From positions 3,479-67,478 of the forward strand of contig JAHLLK010000026.1 in the NCBI GenBank assembly GCA_020444165.1: a stretch of DNA of 64,000 bases. Direction: 5' to 3'. A model generated the notes under the pieces. That model saw only the letters and a program-made list of their open reading frames with translations. It did not search any database and was not told the DNA's origin. The position numbers and the translations under genes are program-made. The stretch comes from Deltaproteobacteria bacterium. GTDB taxonomy: Bacteria > Desulfobacterota > Desulfarculia > Desulfarculales > Desulfarculaceae. Below, piece by piece: positions 42,013 through 51,481 of the stretch (position 1 is the first letter of the stretch; each line of letters opens with the position of its first letter).

Positions 42013-45000
42013 TCACTCCGAAAGTAAAGGCACTACCCCGGCCCCGGCCACCCGGAGGCCGCCGCCGCCGCGGTAGAGGACCTTGAGGTCCAGTTCGGCC
42101 CGGCGGTCCAGGGTGAAGTCCAGTTCCACGTCGCCGTAGCCTTGGGCCGGCAGGTCGCCGGCCCGCACCCGCGTCCCGGCCAGGGGCAGGCGGCCGAAGT
42201 CCCGGGCCGCGGCCACCTCGGCCAGGATGGCCCCGGGCGGGGGCTGGCCCTGGCGGGCCAGGCGGAAGAACGCGCGGTAGCGCCCGGGCTCCAGGGTCAC
42301 CTGGGGGCCGTGCAGGAGAAAAAGCTGGGGCGTCTGCTCCGGCCGGGCCGCCACGGCTTGGCCGCCGGCCACCCGGGGGTCCGGGACCAGTTCCCCGGCC
42401 TGCCGCCACAGCTCCGCCGCGGGGTAGAAGGCTTGCAGGCCCGCGCGGCCGGCAAAGGACACCAGCACCGCGTCCAGGGCCAGGTCGGCCTGGCCGCTGA
42501 ACCAGGTGCGGAACTCCAGCTCCCGGGGGCGGTCCAGGCGGAACTCCAGGGCCACGTCCTGCCAAGCGGGGGAGGGTGCGGCCCGGGCCGGCAATTCCCG
42601 GGCGGCCAGCACGGCCTGGCCCTGATCCGCGGCCACCTCCACCCGCCCGGCCGGGCCGCCAGCCCCTTGGCGGAGGCGGAAGCGGGCCAGGTAATGCCCC
42701 GGCGGCAGCATCCGGTAGGGCCCAAAGGCCAGGAACCCGGGGCGGTCCCGGCCGGCCCGGGCCTGGCGCACATTGCCCGCGGCCCCGGCCAGGCGGGGGC
42801 CCAATGGCCCCAAGAGCGTGGTCTGCTCCTGGAACAACAGGCCCCAGCCGCTGGCCGCCGGGTCCATGACCAAGGCCCCGGTCTCGCCGGGCAGGTCCGC
42901 GGCCTCGAAGACCCGGGTGACCGGCGAGGTTACGGCCGCCACCTGGGCGGGGTGGATTTCCCCGGCAATGGGCCTGAGGACAAAGGCCTCGCCGTCCTGC
43001 CCCACCAGGTCCCAGCCGCCGCCGGCCAACAGCCGGGCCAGGGCCAGGGTGGGCGGGAACAGGGCCGTGTCCGGCCCATTGAGGCCGGGGTCGGTGTGCA
43101 GGATCACCAGCCCCGCGTGCAGGCGGCCCAGGGTTTCCCGAGCCGCGGGAGTAAGGGAGCCCAGGTTCAGGTCGGCCAGGGGCCCGGCCACCTCATCCCG
43201 GTAGGCCCGGGGCACCACCGGCGAGTAGCCATTCACGGTCAGCGCCCGGGTGCGGGTGATGAACAGCTCGTACTCCGAGGAGCGGTGGTCCTCCCCGCCC
43301 CAGATGGGCAGGTGCAGCAGTCTCTGGTCCGCCACCGGGCCGGGGGGCAGTTCGGCCCGGGTCAGGGCCGCGCCGGGCAGGTGCGGGGGCAGGAGGCAGA
43401 GCCCCGGCGGGGCGGGCGGCCACAGGTCCGCCACCAGCAAGAGGGCCAGGCCCCAACGGGCCAGCCGCCCGGCCCGCACCCGCCAGGCCGGGAGCCGCGG
43501 CGCGCCGGCCGGGTGCCGGTCCGGCACGGGCCAGCTGAGGGCCCAGCCGGCCACCAGGGCCAGGAACAGCCCGGCCAGGGGCAACAGGCGGCCCGGCACC
43601 CGGGGGTAGGCGAAGAAGGGCAAATGGGCGTAGAGGAATTCATACAGCGGAAAATAGCCCTGGCCCGGCCCCAGGGAGAGCAGGAGGAACAGGACGCCCC
43701 CCAGGGCCGCCAGCGCCGCCCGGCCCCGGCCCGGGCCCCGGCCCGCCCAGAGGCGCGCGAGCCCCACGGCCACCCCCAGGGGCAATAGCTGCCCCAGATA
43801 GGCCAGGCGCTCCACCCCGGGGTCGGTCAGGTCGGCCGGGCGGGGGGCGAAAAAGGCGGCCTCAGCCAGGGCCCGGCCCCCGGCCGCCACGCTGGGCTCG
43901 AAGACGCGGTGCTCCAGGCGCAGCAGATAGGCCGCGGCCAGGCCCAGGCCCAGGCCCAAGGGCAGGGCCACGCTCCAGAAGCTGCCCCAGGTGGGCCGGC
44001 GAAAAACCGCGCCCCGCAGGGCCCATAAGCCCAGGCCCAGCCCGGCCAGGCCCAGGACGGCCAGGACCACCAGCCCCGCGTGGGGCAGGTCCCGCAGCAG
44101 GGCATACGAGGGCGCCAGGGCCAGGGGCGCCAGGACCAGGCCCCAGGCCCGCCGGGCCCGGGCCAGGGGGAGGCCGGCGACCCGGGAGGTCAGCTCCGCA
44201 CCCAGGAACCAGAGCACCAGGGCCAACAGCGCCCATACCCCCACCGCCAGGGCCAACTCGGAGGAGAAGAACCCCGCTCCGGCCGCCATCAGGTGGAGCC
44301 GGGCCAGGCACCCCAGGCCCGCCCCGGCGGCCAGGGAGGCCAGGGCCCAGGCCGCGCCGCCGGCTTCCCGCCGGGGGCCGCCCCAGACCGAGAGCAGCAA
44401 ACGGCCCGGCAGGTAGAGCCCCAGGGCCAGGGTGGTGTAATAGGCCAGATGAGGATCGCCCAGGCCCATGCCCGCCAGGATGAGCCCGGCCCCGGCCCCC
44501 CAGGCCCAGGCCCGGGCGTCGGCGGCCGGGCGGGCCAGGCCCCGCTCCAGGCACCAGAGGAGCAGTGGAAAAAGGAACAGCACGTGGCCGTAGAGATGGC
44601 CGGCCAGGACCTCGGCCTCCCGCCAGGGCAGGAGGGCGTAGAACAGGGCCACGAACCAGGCCCCGGGGCCGGGGCCCAACACGGTCCGGGCCAGGAGCCA
44701 GGCGGCCAGCCCGGCCAGGGGATAGGTGAGGAGCCACACCAGGTTGTAGGCCCACACCGGACCCAGGGCGTGGAAGGGCAAATAGAGGAGCGAATAGGGG
44801 AAGTTGACGTAGACCGCCAGCCCCGGCGAGAGGAAGGTGTTGAACTCGTAGGGGTTGGTCAGGAGCCGGGAGGGGCCCAGGAAATTGTCGGCCACCAGCC
44901 AGGACCAGTAATAGAACTGGAGGTGGTCGCCGGGCAAGAGCCAGGCCGGGGGCGGGGCGCCCGGTGGCGCGTAGGTGGCTGGGGGGTGGTAGCCGGCCGG

Positions 45001-45099
45001 GATGACCCGTCCCCCCGCGCTCCAGACGTTCCAGGTCTGGGCCAGGGCCGCGGCCGCCAAGAGGGCCGCCAGCGTGGCCACGCCAAGCATCCGCCGCAA
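42013..45099 (-). CDS. Large YfhO-like multi-membrane protein
   Basis: The 1028-residue protein has an N-terminal helix, a first extracytoplasmic loop with LLPGDHLQFYYWSWLVADNF, and about a dozen membrane helices to ~residue 520. Long periplasmic beta-rich domains follow (ending DVELDFTLDRRAELDLKVLY). The architecture resembles YfhO and other GT-C fold transferases; Asp58 in the first loop sits where the catalytic acid lies in that fold. TTG 45099 is preferred (GAGGAGG seven bases upstream); ATG 45090 is also in frame. It is the second protein of this type in the cluster. Confidence 0.8.
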   Translation of the reverse strand: MRRMLGVATLAALLAAAALAQTWNVWSAGGRVIPAGYHPPATYAPPGAPPPAWLLPGDHLQFYYWSWLVADNFLGPSRLLTNPYEFNTFLSPGLAVYVNFPYSLLYLPFHALGPVWAYNLVWLLTYPLAGLAAWLLARTVLGPGPGAWFVALFYALLPWREAEVLAGHLYGHVLFLFPLLLWCLERGLARPAADARAWAWGAGAGLILAGMGLGDPHLAYYTTLALGLYLPGRLLLSVWGGPRREAGGAAWALASLAAGAGLGCLARLHLMAAGAGFFSSELALAVGVWALLALVLWFLGAELTSRVAGLPLARARRAWGLVLAPLALAPSYALLRDLPHAGLVVLAVLGLAGLGLGLWALRGAVFRRPTWGSFWSVALPLGLGLGLAAAYLLRLEHRVFEPSVAAGGRALAEAAFFAPRPADLTDPGVERLAYLGQLLPLGVAVGLARLWAGRGPGRGRAALAALGGVLFLLLSLGPGQGYFPLYEFLYAHLPFFAYPRVPGRLLPLAGLFLALVAGWALSWPVPDRHPAGAPRLPAWRVRAGRLARWGLALLLVADLWPPAPPGLCLLPPHLPGAALTRAELPPGPVADQRLLHLPIWGGEDHRSSEYELFITRTRALTVNGYSPVVPRAYRDEVAGPLADLNLGSLTPAARETLGRLHAGLVILHTDPGLNGPDTALFPPTLALARLLAGGGWDLVGQDGEAFVLRPIAGEIHPAQVAAVTSPVTRVFEAADLPGETGALVMDPAASGWGLLFQEQTTLLGPLGPRLAGAAGNVRQARAGRDRPGFLAFGPYRMLPPGHYLARFRLRQGAGGPAGRVEVAADQGQAVLAARELPARAAPSPAWQDVALEFRLDRPRELEFRTWFSGQADLALDAVLVSFAGRAGLQAFYPAAELWRQAGELVPDPRVAGGQAVAARPEQTPQLFLLHGPQVTLEPGRYRAFFRLARQGQPPPGAILAEVAAARDFGRLPLAGTRVRAGDLPAQGYGDVELDFTLDRRAELDLKVLYRGGGGLRVAGAGVVPLLSE

Positions 45100-45236
45100 A
45101 GAAAATCCTCCTCAAGGGTCAGCCATCGTCCCGGCAGGTATAACACATTTCGCCCGCCTCCCCCGTGGAATCCCGGCCCGGGGCTTCAGGCGGCGCGGGC
45201 CGCGGCCCGGCCGCGCCCTTTGGCTTCTCTCTCTTT

Positions 45237-45266
45237 TGGACAGACTGCCAGATCGTCATATATAAT
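45237..45266 (+). promoter_or_regulatory. Promoter with consensus -10 right before the GlpD-like gene
   Basis: TGGACA (45237-45242) and TATAAT (45261-45266) are separated by 18 bases. The predicted transcript start is near 45273, within a few bases of the ATG at 45275, so the mRNA is probably leaderless or nearly so. Confidence 0.6.
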
Positions 45267-45274
45267 TGCGAGCC

Positions 45275-46906
45275 ATGTTACGCGATCTGGACAAACTGGC
45301 CGACGCGACCTTTGACCTGGTGGTGGTGGGCGGCGGCATCTACGGCGCGGCGGTGGCCTGGGACGCGGCCCTCCGGGGCCTGTGCGTGGCCCTGTTGGAG
45401 CAGGCCGATTTCGGCGGGGCCACCAGCGCCAACAGCCTTAAGGTGATCCACGGCGGGTTCCGCTATCTGCAATCCGGCGACCTGCCCCGGGTGCGCACCT
45501 CCCTGGCCGAGCGCCACGCCCTGCTCTCCATCGCGCCGCATCTGGTGGAGCCCCTGCCCTGCCTCCTGCCCCTGACCGGCCGGGGGGTGGAGCGCCGCGC
45601 CCTGCTCGTGCCCGCGCTCTTGGCCTATGATCTCCTGGGCTGGAACCGCAACCTGGGCCTGGCCGCCGACCGCACCGTACCGCCGGGGCGGGTGCTCGGC
45701 CGCCGCCGGGCCGCGGAGATGTTCCCGGCCTTTTCCTGCCTGGAGGCCCAGTCCGCGGCCCTGTGGTACGACGCCCTGGTGCACGACCCCGAGCGCCTGA
45801 CCCTGTCCTACCTGCACTCCGCCTCCCAATTGGGGGCCCGGCCGGCCAACCAGCTGCAGGCCCTGGAGCTGGTGCACCAGGGGGGCAAGGTGCAGGGGGT
45901 CAAGGCCCGGGACCTGGTGGGCGGCGGCGAGCTGACCGTGCGGGGCCGGGTGGTGGTCAACGCGGCCGGGCCCTGGTCCGGCGAGCTGGCCGGGCGCGAG
46001 GAGCGGCCGCCGGAGCATTCCCGGGCCCTGAACCTGGTGGTCAAGGGCCGGCTCACCGAGGCCGCGGTGGGGCTCCGCTCCCCCCTGGGGCGGGAGGATG
46101 ACCCCGTGTGCGGCGGGGGACGCTTCCTGTTCCTGGTGCCCTGGGGCGATTACACCATGCTGGGCACCTCCTACCGGGTGTACCAGGGCCGGCCCGCCCC
46201 CCTGTTCCCCGAGCAGGAGGAGATTGCCAGCTTGTGGAACGAGTTCCGCCAGGCCTGCCCCGGCCTGGAGTTGGACCGGAGCCGGCTCAGCTTTTACCAC
46301 CTGGGCCTGATGCCCCTGGCCCAGCCCGGCCTGGCCCCGGGCGGCGGCGGCCTGGCCGACCGGCCCCGGCTCTCCCGCGACTGGCGAGGGCTGATCACCG
46401 TGGAGGGCGAGAAATTCACCACCCATCGCGCCGCGGCCGAGCGGGTGGTGGACCTGGTGTTCCAGTCCCTGGGCCAAAACAGCCCCGCCTGCCGGACCAA
46501 GGAGACCCCCATCTGGGGCGGCCGCCGGGCCGCCAACGGGCAGGGCACCCTGAAGCGCCTGGACCCGGCCTCCTGTGATCACCTGGCCCGGCATTACGGC
46601 TCCCACGCCGGGGAGGTGGCCGCCCTCGCCGTGGAAGACCCCGCCCTGGCCCAGCCCCTGTCTCCCGCCAGCCCGGTTTTGGGTTGCCAGGTGGCCTTTG
46701 CCGTGGAGCGGGAAATGGCCCTCACCCTGGGCGACGTGACGCTCCGGCGGACCAGCCTGGGCAAGGGCGGCAACCCGGGCCGGCCGGCCCTGGAAACGGC
46801 CGCCGCCATCATGGGCCGCCGTCTGGGCTGGAACCAGGAACGCCGGGAAACGGAAGTCCGGAGCCTGGAAGAGATCTACCGCCCCGTGGACCCCGGAAAC
46901 TCCTGA
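45275..46906 (+). CDS. FAD-dependent glycerol-3-phosphate dehydrogenase-like protein
   Basis: The 543-residue protein has FAD-binding LVVVGGGIYGAAVAWDAALRG, and GlpD-like GATSANSLKVIHGGFRYLQ, VNAAGPWSGEL, LVPWGDYTMLGTSY and LITVEGEKFTTHR. The C-terminal ~110 residues match the helical GlpD cap domain. GlpD oxidises glycerol-3-phosphate and feeds electrons to quinone; in this glycan cluster it might serve phosphoglycerol or lipid supply. ATG 45275 lacks a ribosome site, in line with a leaderless transcript. Confidence 0.85.
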   Translation: MLRDLDKLADATFDLVVVGGGIYGAAVAWDAALRGLCVALLEQADFGGATSANSLKVIHGGFRYLQSGDLPRVRTSLAERHALLSIAPHLVEPLPCLLPLTGRGVERRALLVPALLAYDLLGWNRNLGLAADRTVPPGRVLGRRRAAEMFPAFSCLEAQSAALWYDALVHDPERLTLSYLHSASQLGARPANQLQALELVHQGGKVQGVKARDLVGGGELTVRGRVVVNAAGPWSGELAGREERPPEHSRALNLVVKGRLTEAAVGLRSPLGREDDPVCGGGRFLFLVPWGDYTMLGTSYRVYQGRPAPLFPEQEEIASLWNEFRQACPGLELDRSRLSFYHLGLMPLAQPGLAPGGGGLADRPRLSRDWRGLITVEGEKFTTHRAAAERVVDLVFQSLGQNSPACRTKETPIWGGRRAANGQGTLKRLDPASCDHLARHYGSHAGEVAALAVEDPALAQPLSPASPVLGCQVAFAVEREMALTLGDVTLRRTSLGKGGNPGRPALETAAAIMGRRLGWNQERRETEVRSLEEIYRPVDPGNS

Positions 46907-47009
46907 TCCAGCCTTGAATTTTCTTTCCATCCCTGAATAGACCCCCCGCGGCGGATTTGTGGCAAAATGGCGCCAACCGCTTTTAAACCCAGGGGAACAT
47001 AAGGGCCCT

Positions 47010-47750
47010 ATGTCGTCGCCAGAGAACCAATCCGCGGCCCTTCGGGAAGACGCCGACCTGGAAACCTCCGGCGAAGGGTATGCCGGGCGTTTCGCCGGGC
47101 CGGTGGGGGAGTGGTTTTTGGCCGAGCAGGCCCGCCACACCCTGGAGCTGTTGGCCCCCTGGCCCGGCGCCCGGGTGCTGGACGTGGGCGGCGGCCACGG
47201 CCAGCTCACCGGCCCCCTGTTGGCCGCCGGCTACTCGGTCACCGTGGCCGGCAGCGACCCGGCCTGCCGCACCCGCCTGGACCGCCTCCTGCCCGGGGGC
47301 GGCTTCGATTTCCTGGCCGGGGATCTCCGCCACCTGCCCTGGCCCGACCGCGCCTTTGACGCGGTGCTGTGCTTCCGGCTCCTGCCCCACGCCCACGACT
47401 GGCAAGACCTGGTGCGCGAGCTGTGCCGCCTGGCCGGCCGGACGGTGATCGTGGACTACCCTGACCGGAAAAGCGTCAACGTCATCGCCGACCGCATGTT
47501 TGGCCTGAAAAAGGCCGTGGAAAAAAACACGCGGCATTTCACCTTGTTTCGCTACCCGGAGGTGGCCGGGGCCTTCCAGGCCCAGGGCTTCACCCGCCTG
47601 GACAAGCGGCCCCAGTTCTTCTGGCCCATGGCCCTGCACCGCGCCCTGGGGCGGCGGGGGCTCGCGGCCGGCCTGGAAGGCCTGGCCCGCAGCCTGGGCC
47701 TGACCGGGCTCTGGGGCTCACCGGTGATCCTGCGGGCCTGCCCGGAGTAG
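47010..47750 (+). CDS. Class I SAM-dependent methyltransferase
   Basis: The 246-residue protein has SAM-binding motif I ARVLDVGGGHGQLTGPL, motif II GDLRHLPWPDRAFDAVLCF, and a helical C-terminus. The start has AAGG five bases upstream. It is followed directly by a hairpin element and then by a glycosyltransferase gene on the same strand. The acceptor could be a sugar or lipid carrier; nothing in the sequence fixes it. Confidence 0.87.
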   Translation: MSSPENQSAALREDADLETSGEGYAGRFAGPVGEWFLAEQARHTLELLAPWPGARVLDVGGGHGQLTGPLLAAGYSVTVAGSDPACRTRLDRLLPGGGFDFLAGDLRHLPWPDRAFDAVLCFRLLPHAHDWQDLVRELCRLAGRTVIVDYPDRKSVNVIADRMFGLKKAVEKNTRHFTLFRYPEVAGAFQAQGFTRLDKRPQFFWPMALHRALGRRGLAAGLEGLARSLGLTGLWGSPVILRACPE

Positions 47751-47769
47751 GAGATTGGGGGAGGAAGAG

Positions 47770-47850
47770 GAAGATGTGGGGGGAAGGACCCTTTTTTGAA
47801 AAAAAGGGTCCTTCCCCCCACACCCCCCTTCCCCCAAAGAACTTTGTAGT
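47770..47850. repeat. Long G-tract hairpin element, copy 5 (compact, opposite orientation)
   Basis: GAAGATGTGGGGGGAAGGAC, then the CCCTTTTTTG/AAAAAAAGGG tip and the C-rich arm, ending CCCCCCTTCCCCCAAAGAAC. It starts about 20 bases after the methyltransferase stop. Confidence 0.85.
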
Positions 47851-48180
47851 TTTGTTATGCATGCAATACCCATTGGCTGGCAGTAATTCCCGGCGCAAAA
47901 CGGGAATACGGCAAATGAAGCTGGACGCGAGATCATGAAGCCACCCCCGGCGGACACCAGGACCTGCCCCCAAGGACCCCGAAGGAAACCCCGCCCGGTG
48001 ACGAAGATTTGGTAGAATCGGCAGAGATTCCCCAACCTGACCCAACCAGCGCCTCGGCGAAAATGCGGCAGCCGGCTGACCGGGCTGCCCAGGAACACGT
48101 GAGTCTGCCCGGTTTCCCCCCGGGCGGACCTCAAGGGGGGAAGCTGGCAAGGGCTTGTCCCGCCTGGGGGAGGGGGAAAA
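47851..48180. other. Gene-free stretch before the GT4 gene
   Basis: About 330 bases. The only clear signal is the strong ribosome site GGGGGAGGGGGAAAA before GTG 48181. Promoter elements must be here but I cannot mark them with confidence. Confidence 0.35.
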
Positions 48181-49371
48181 GTGAAAATCCTGTTGTTGGC
48201 TCCCGAACCGTTCTTCCAGGAACGGGGGACTCCGCTGGCGGTGCGCATGCTGCTGGAAGTGCTGGGCGGCGAAGGCCATCAGGTGGACCTGTTGACCTAT
48301 CATGAGGGCCGGAACCTGGATCTGCCGGGGGTGGCCATCCATCGCATCCCGGCCCCGCCCGGCATCCACGGCATCCGGCCGGGACCCAGTTGGCGCAAGA
48401 TGATCTGCGACGCCTACATGTTCTTCCAGGCCTTCAGCCTGGCCCGCAAGGGGCGCTATCAACTGGTGCACGCGGTGGAGGAGGCCGTGTTCATCGCCCT
48501 GGCCATGTGGGCCCTCACCGGGCTGCCCTTCATCTACGACATGGACTCCTCCCTGTCCCTGCAACTGATGGAGAAGTACCCGGCCATGAAGGGCCTGGGC
48601 CAACTGTTCGAAATGTTCGAAGGTACGGCGCTCAGGTGCAGCGTGGGGGTGGTGGCGGTGTGCCGCGCCCTGGAGGAGTTCGCCCGCCGCCTGGCTCCCC
48701 GGGCCCGGGTGCTCCGCCTGGAGGACATCAGCCTCCTGGACCTGGACCGCTGCCGGGGCGTGGAGCCTCCGGGCCCGGCCCCGGAGTTGCCGGTGCCGCC
48801 GGGGCCCTGGCTCATGTACGTGGGCAATCTGGAGGGCTACCAAGGGGTGGACCTGATGCTACGGGCCTGGGCCCTCGCCGCGCCCCAGGCGCCCACGGCC
48901 CAGTTGGTGGTCATCGGCGGGCCGGAAAGCGAAGTCAAGCGCTTCCAGCAGATGGCCCAGGAGCTGGGGGTGGCCAGCCGCACCCACCTGGTGGGTCCCC
49001 GGCCCCAGGCCCACCTGGGCCAATACCTGTCCCAGGCCGCCGCCCTGGTCTCGCCGCGCACCGGGGGCAACAACACCCCCATGAAGATCTTCTCCTACCT
49101 GGATTCCGAGCGGCCGCTGTTGGCCACCCGCCTGGCCACCCACACCCAGGTGCTGGACGACGAGGTGGCCTGTCTGGTGGAGCCCGAGCCGGAGGATATG
49201 GCCCGGGGCATGGTGCGGCTGTTGACCGACCAGGCCTTTTCCGAGGGCCTGGCCGCCCGGGCCAAGGAGCGGGCCCGGAACGAGCACAGCTACGCCGCCT
49301 ACCGCCAGAAGCTGACCGGGTTCTATAGGGAGCTGGGCGAACATCTGGCCGGGGCGGGGGCCCTGCCGTGA
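48181..49371 (+). CDS. Family 4 glycosyltransferase (GT-B)
   Basis: The 396-residue GT-B enzyme has KILLLAPEPFFQERGTPLA, the C-terminal donor domain WLMYVGNLEGYQGVDLML, and LVSPRTGGNNTPMKIFSYLDSE where the usual E-x7-E is less obvious. GTG start with an excellent ribosome site. Its stop overlaps the next gene's GTG (GTGA), so the two are coupled. Confidence 0.86.
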   Translation: MKILLLAPEPFFQERGTPLAVRMLLEVLGGEGHQVDLLTYHEGRNLDLPGVAIHRIPAPPGIHGIRPGPSWRKMICDAYMFFQAFSLARKGRYQLVHAVEEAVFIALAMWALTGLPFIYDMDSSLSLQLMEKYPAMKGLGQLFEMFEGTALRCSVGVVAVCRALEEFARRLAPRARVLRLEDISLLDLDRCRGVEPPGPAPELPVPPGPWLMYVGNLEGYQGVDLMLRAWALAAPQAPTAQLVVIGGPESEVKRFQQMAQELGVASRTHLVGPRPQAHLGQYLSQAAALVSPRTGGNNTPMKIFSYLDSERPLLATRLATHTQVLDDEVACLVEPEPEDMARGMVRLLTDQAFSEGLAARAKERARNEHSYAAYRQKLTGFYRELGEHLAGAGALP

Positions 49372-50180
49372 GCGCCCCGCCCCAGACTCCCCAGGAATGG
49401 GCCCTGGCCCTGTTCGGCCGCTCGGTGTTGAAGCAGGAGAAGTTCCGCCAGGTGCGGGAGCTGGCCGGAGATTACGCGGGGCTCACCTGCCTGGACCTCG
49501 GGCCGGACAACGGGGTGATAAGCCTGCTACTCCGCCAGGAGGGCGGCCGGTGGCACAGCGCCGACCTGGGGGAGGAACAGACCGCTTCCATCCGGAGCCT
49601 GGTGGGCGAGCGGGTCCATCAACTGGACGGCGGGCCCACCGAGTTCGCCGACGGCTACTTCGACCTGGTGGCCGTGGTGGATTTCCTGGAGCACATCCCC
49701 GATGACCGGGGTTTCGTGACCGAACTGGGCCGCATCGTTCGGCCCGGCGGGGTGCTCTTGGTGAACGTGCCCCATCTCCGGCCGGGCAACTGGCTCCTCT
49801 CCCTGCGGGACCGCCTGGGGCTGACCGACGCCTGGCACGGCCACCTGCGGCCGGGCTATGACCGGGCCGGGCTGGAGAAGCTGTTGGCCCCCTGGTTCCA
49901 GATCGAAAAGAGCCGGGAATATTCCAAAGTTTTAGCGGAAAGCATCGACACGGCGCTGAATTTTATGTACATGAAGGCGCAGGGCAAAACGCGGGGCCGA
50001 ACCAGCGGACAAAAGGGCGTGGTGGTGACCCAGGCTGCTTATGAGCGCCACGCCAAGCAGCTCAAATTGCTGCGCTTGATCTATCCCTTCCTCTGGCTGG
50101 CCGCGCGGTTGGACCGGCTTTTGTTTTTCGCCCGGGGCTATAAGCTTATCGTCAAGGCCCGGCGGGTGGCGAACCGCTAA
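49368..50180 (+). CDS. Class I SAM-dependent methyltransferase
   Basis: The 270-residue protein has motif I LTCLDLGPDNGVISLLLRQ, a motif-II-like FADGYFDLVAVVDFLEHI and GRIVRPGGVLLVNVPHL. The ~60 C-terminal residues are basic and hydrophobic (LLRLIYPFLWLAARLDRLLF), perhaps for peripheral membrane binding. Translationally coupled to the GT4 gene, so it likely methylates the growing glycan or its lipid. Confidence 0.85.
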   Translation: MSAPPQTPQEWALALFGRSVLKQEKFRQVRELAGDYAGLTCLDLGPDNGVISLLLRQEGGRWHSADLGEEQTASIRSLVGERVHQLDGGPTEFADGYFDLVAVVDFLEHIPDDRGFVTELGRIVRPGGVLLVNVPHLRPGNWLLSLRDRLGLTDAWHGHLRPGYDRAGLEKLLAPWFQIEKSREYSKVLAESIDTALNFMYMKAQGKTRGRTSGQKGVVVTQAAYERHAKQLKLLRLIYPFLWLAARLDRLLFFARGYKLIVKARRVANR

Positions 50181-50483
50181 CCAGCCGGCTTACGCCCGCG
50201 GGGCGGGGCCACCTCCGGCCGCGCGGCGCGTCTGGTCCGGCCGGACCGGAGCCCGGCTCCGGGGCGGGTGGGCCCCCGGCAGCGGCGCCTCGCGGGCCTG
50301 GCCTTGCCCTCGCCCGGCCCCCGGGCGGGTTGACTCAGCCGAGGCCCGGCCCCGGGACGGCAAGAAGCACAACCGAGCCGCGCCAGGCGAAGCGGGTCCT
50401 TTATTCAGAAACCCCCGCCCCGGCGCGGGCCTCTTTTTTTTTCGACCACCCGCCTGGCGCGGGCCTTGGTCAGGGAGCGTGGC
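50181..50483. other. Gene-free stretch with a possible weak terminator
   Basis: About 300 bases. A 5-base CCCGC/GCGGG stem (50414-50429) followed by nine Ts (50434-50442) may be a weak terminator for the methyltransferase unit. Otherwise GC-rich without a reading frame. Confidence 0.4.
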
Positions 50484-51467
50484 ATGAGGATTCTGGTAAC
50501 CGGCGGCACCGGCTTCACCGGCTGGGCCTTGGTGAAACGGCTTTTGGAGCAGGGTCACGAGGTGGTGGCCCTGGATTACAAGGAAGGGCTCAAGCCCCAG
50601 GCGCTGCGGGACATGGGCGCCCAGGTGGTCATCGGCACGGTCACCGACCGGGCGGTGGTGGACCGCTGCATGGAGGGCGTGGAGCTGGTGCACCATTTGG
50701 CCGCGGCCTTCCGCGAGCTGAACGTGCCCGAAAGCCACTACGACAAGGTCAACGTGGAAGGCACCCGCAACGTTTGCGATTCGGCCCTGAAGCACGGGGT
50801 GAAGAAGCTGGTGTACTGCTCCACCTGCGGGGTGCACGGCAACGTGCAGAATCCCCCGGCCTCGGAGAACTCCCCCATCAAGCCGGCGGACTATTACCAG
50901 CACACCAAGTACCTGGGCGAGGTGGTCGCGGCCGAGTACCAGAAAAAAGGCCTGGAGACCACCATCCTGCGCCCGGCGGCCATCTACGGCCCCGGCGACC
51001 CCGAACGCTTCCACATGATCTACAAGCGGGTGAAAAAGGGCTGGTTCCCCATGTTCGGCGACGGCCGCACCACCTATCACCCCCTGTACATCGACAACCT
51101 GGTGGACGCCTTCCTCCTGGCCGCCCAGCCGGGGGTGGGGGTGGGCCAAGCCTACCTCATCGCCGACGAGCACTGGATCGAGATCGAGGAGTTGGTGAAG
51201 AAGGTGGCCCGGGCCATGCAAAAGCAGGTGACCATCGTGCACCTGCCCTTCACCCCCTTGTCCCTGGCCGGTCAGGTCTGCGAAAAGGTTTGCCGGCCCC
51301 TGGGGGTCACCCCGCCCATCTTCCCGCGGCGGGTGGACTGGTACCGCCAGAACCGGGCCTTCAACATCGCCAAGGCCAAGGCCGATCTGGGCTACAGCCC
51401 CAAGGTGGAGCTGGACGAGGGTCTGGCCAACACCTACCGCTGGTACCAGGCCGAAGGCCTGTTGTAG
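50484..51467 (+). CDS. NAD-dependent epimerase/dehydratase (extended SDR)
   Basis: The 327-residue SDR has Rossmann RILVTGGTGFTGWALV, STCGVHG for the Ser position and YYQHTKYLGE, i.e. the catalytic YxxxK. This is the nucleotide-sugar or sterol dehydrogenase-like group. ATG 50484 has GGGAG six bases upstream; a long upstream frame in another reading is a shadow. It probably makes a modified sugar nucleotide or acts on the lipid carrier. Confidence 0.87.
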   Translation: MRILVTGGTGFTGWALVKRLLEQGHEVVALDYKEGLKPQALRDMGAQVVIGTVTDRAVVDRCMEGVELVHHLAAAFRELNVPESHYDKVNVEGTRNVCDSALKHGVKKLVYCSTCGVHGNVQNPPASENSPIKPADYYQHTKYLGEVVAAEYQKKGLETTILRPAAIYGPGDPERFHMIYKRVKKGWFPMFGDGRTTYHPLYIDNLVDAFLLAAQPGVGVGQAYLIADEHWIEIEELVKKVARAMQKQVTIVHLPFTPLSLAGQVCEKVCRPLGVTPPIFPRRVDWYRQNRAFNIAKAKADLGYSPKVELDEGLANTYRWYQAEGLL

Positions 51468-51481
51468 GCGAACGGGAGCGG

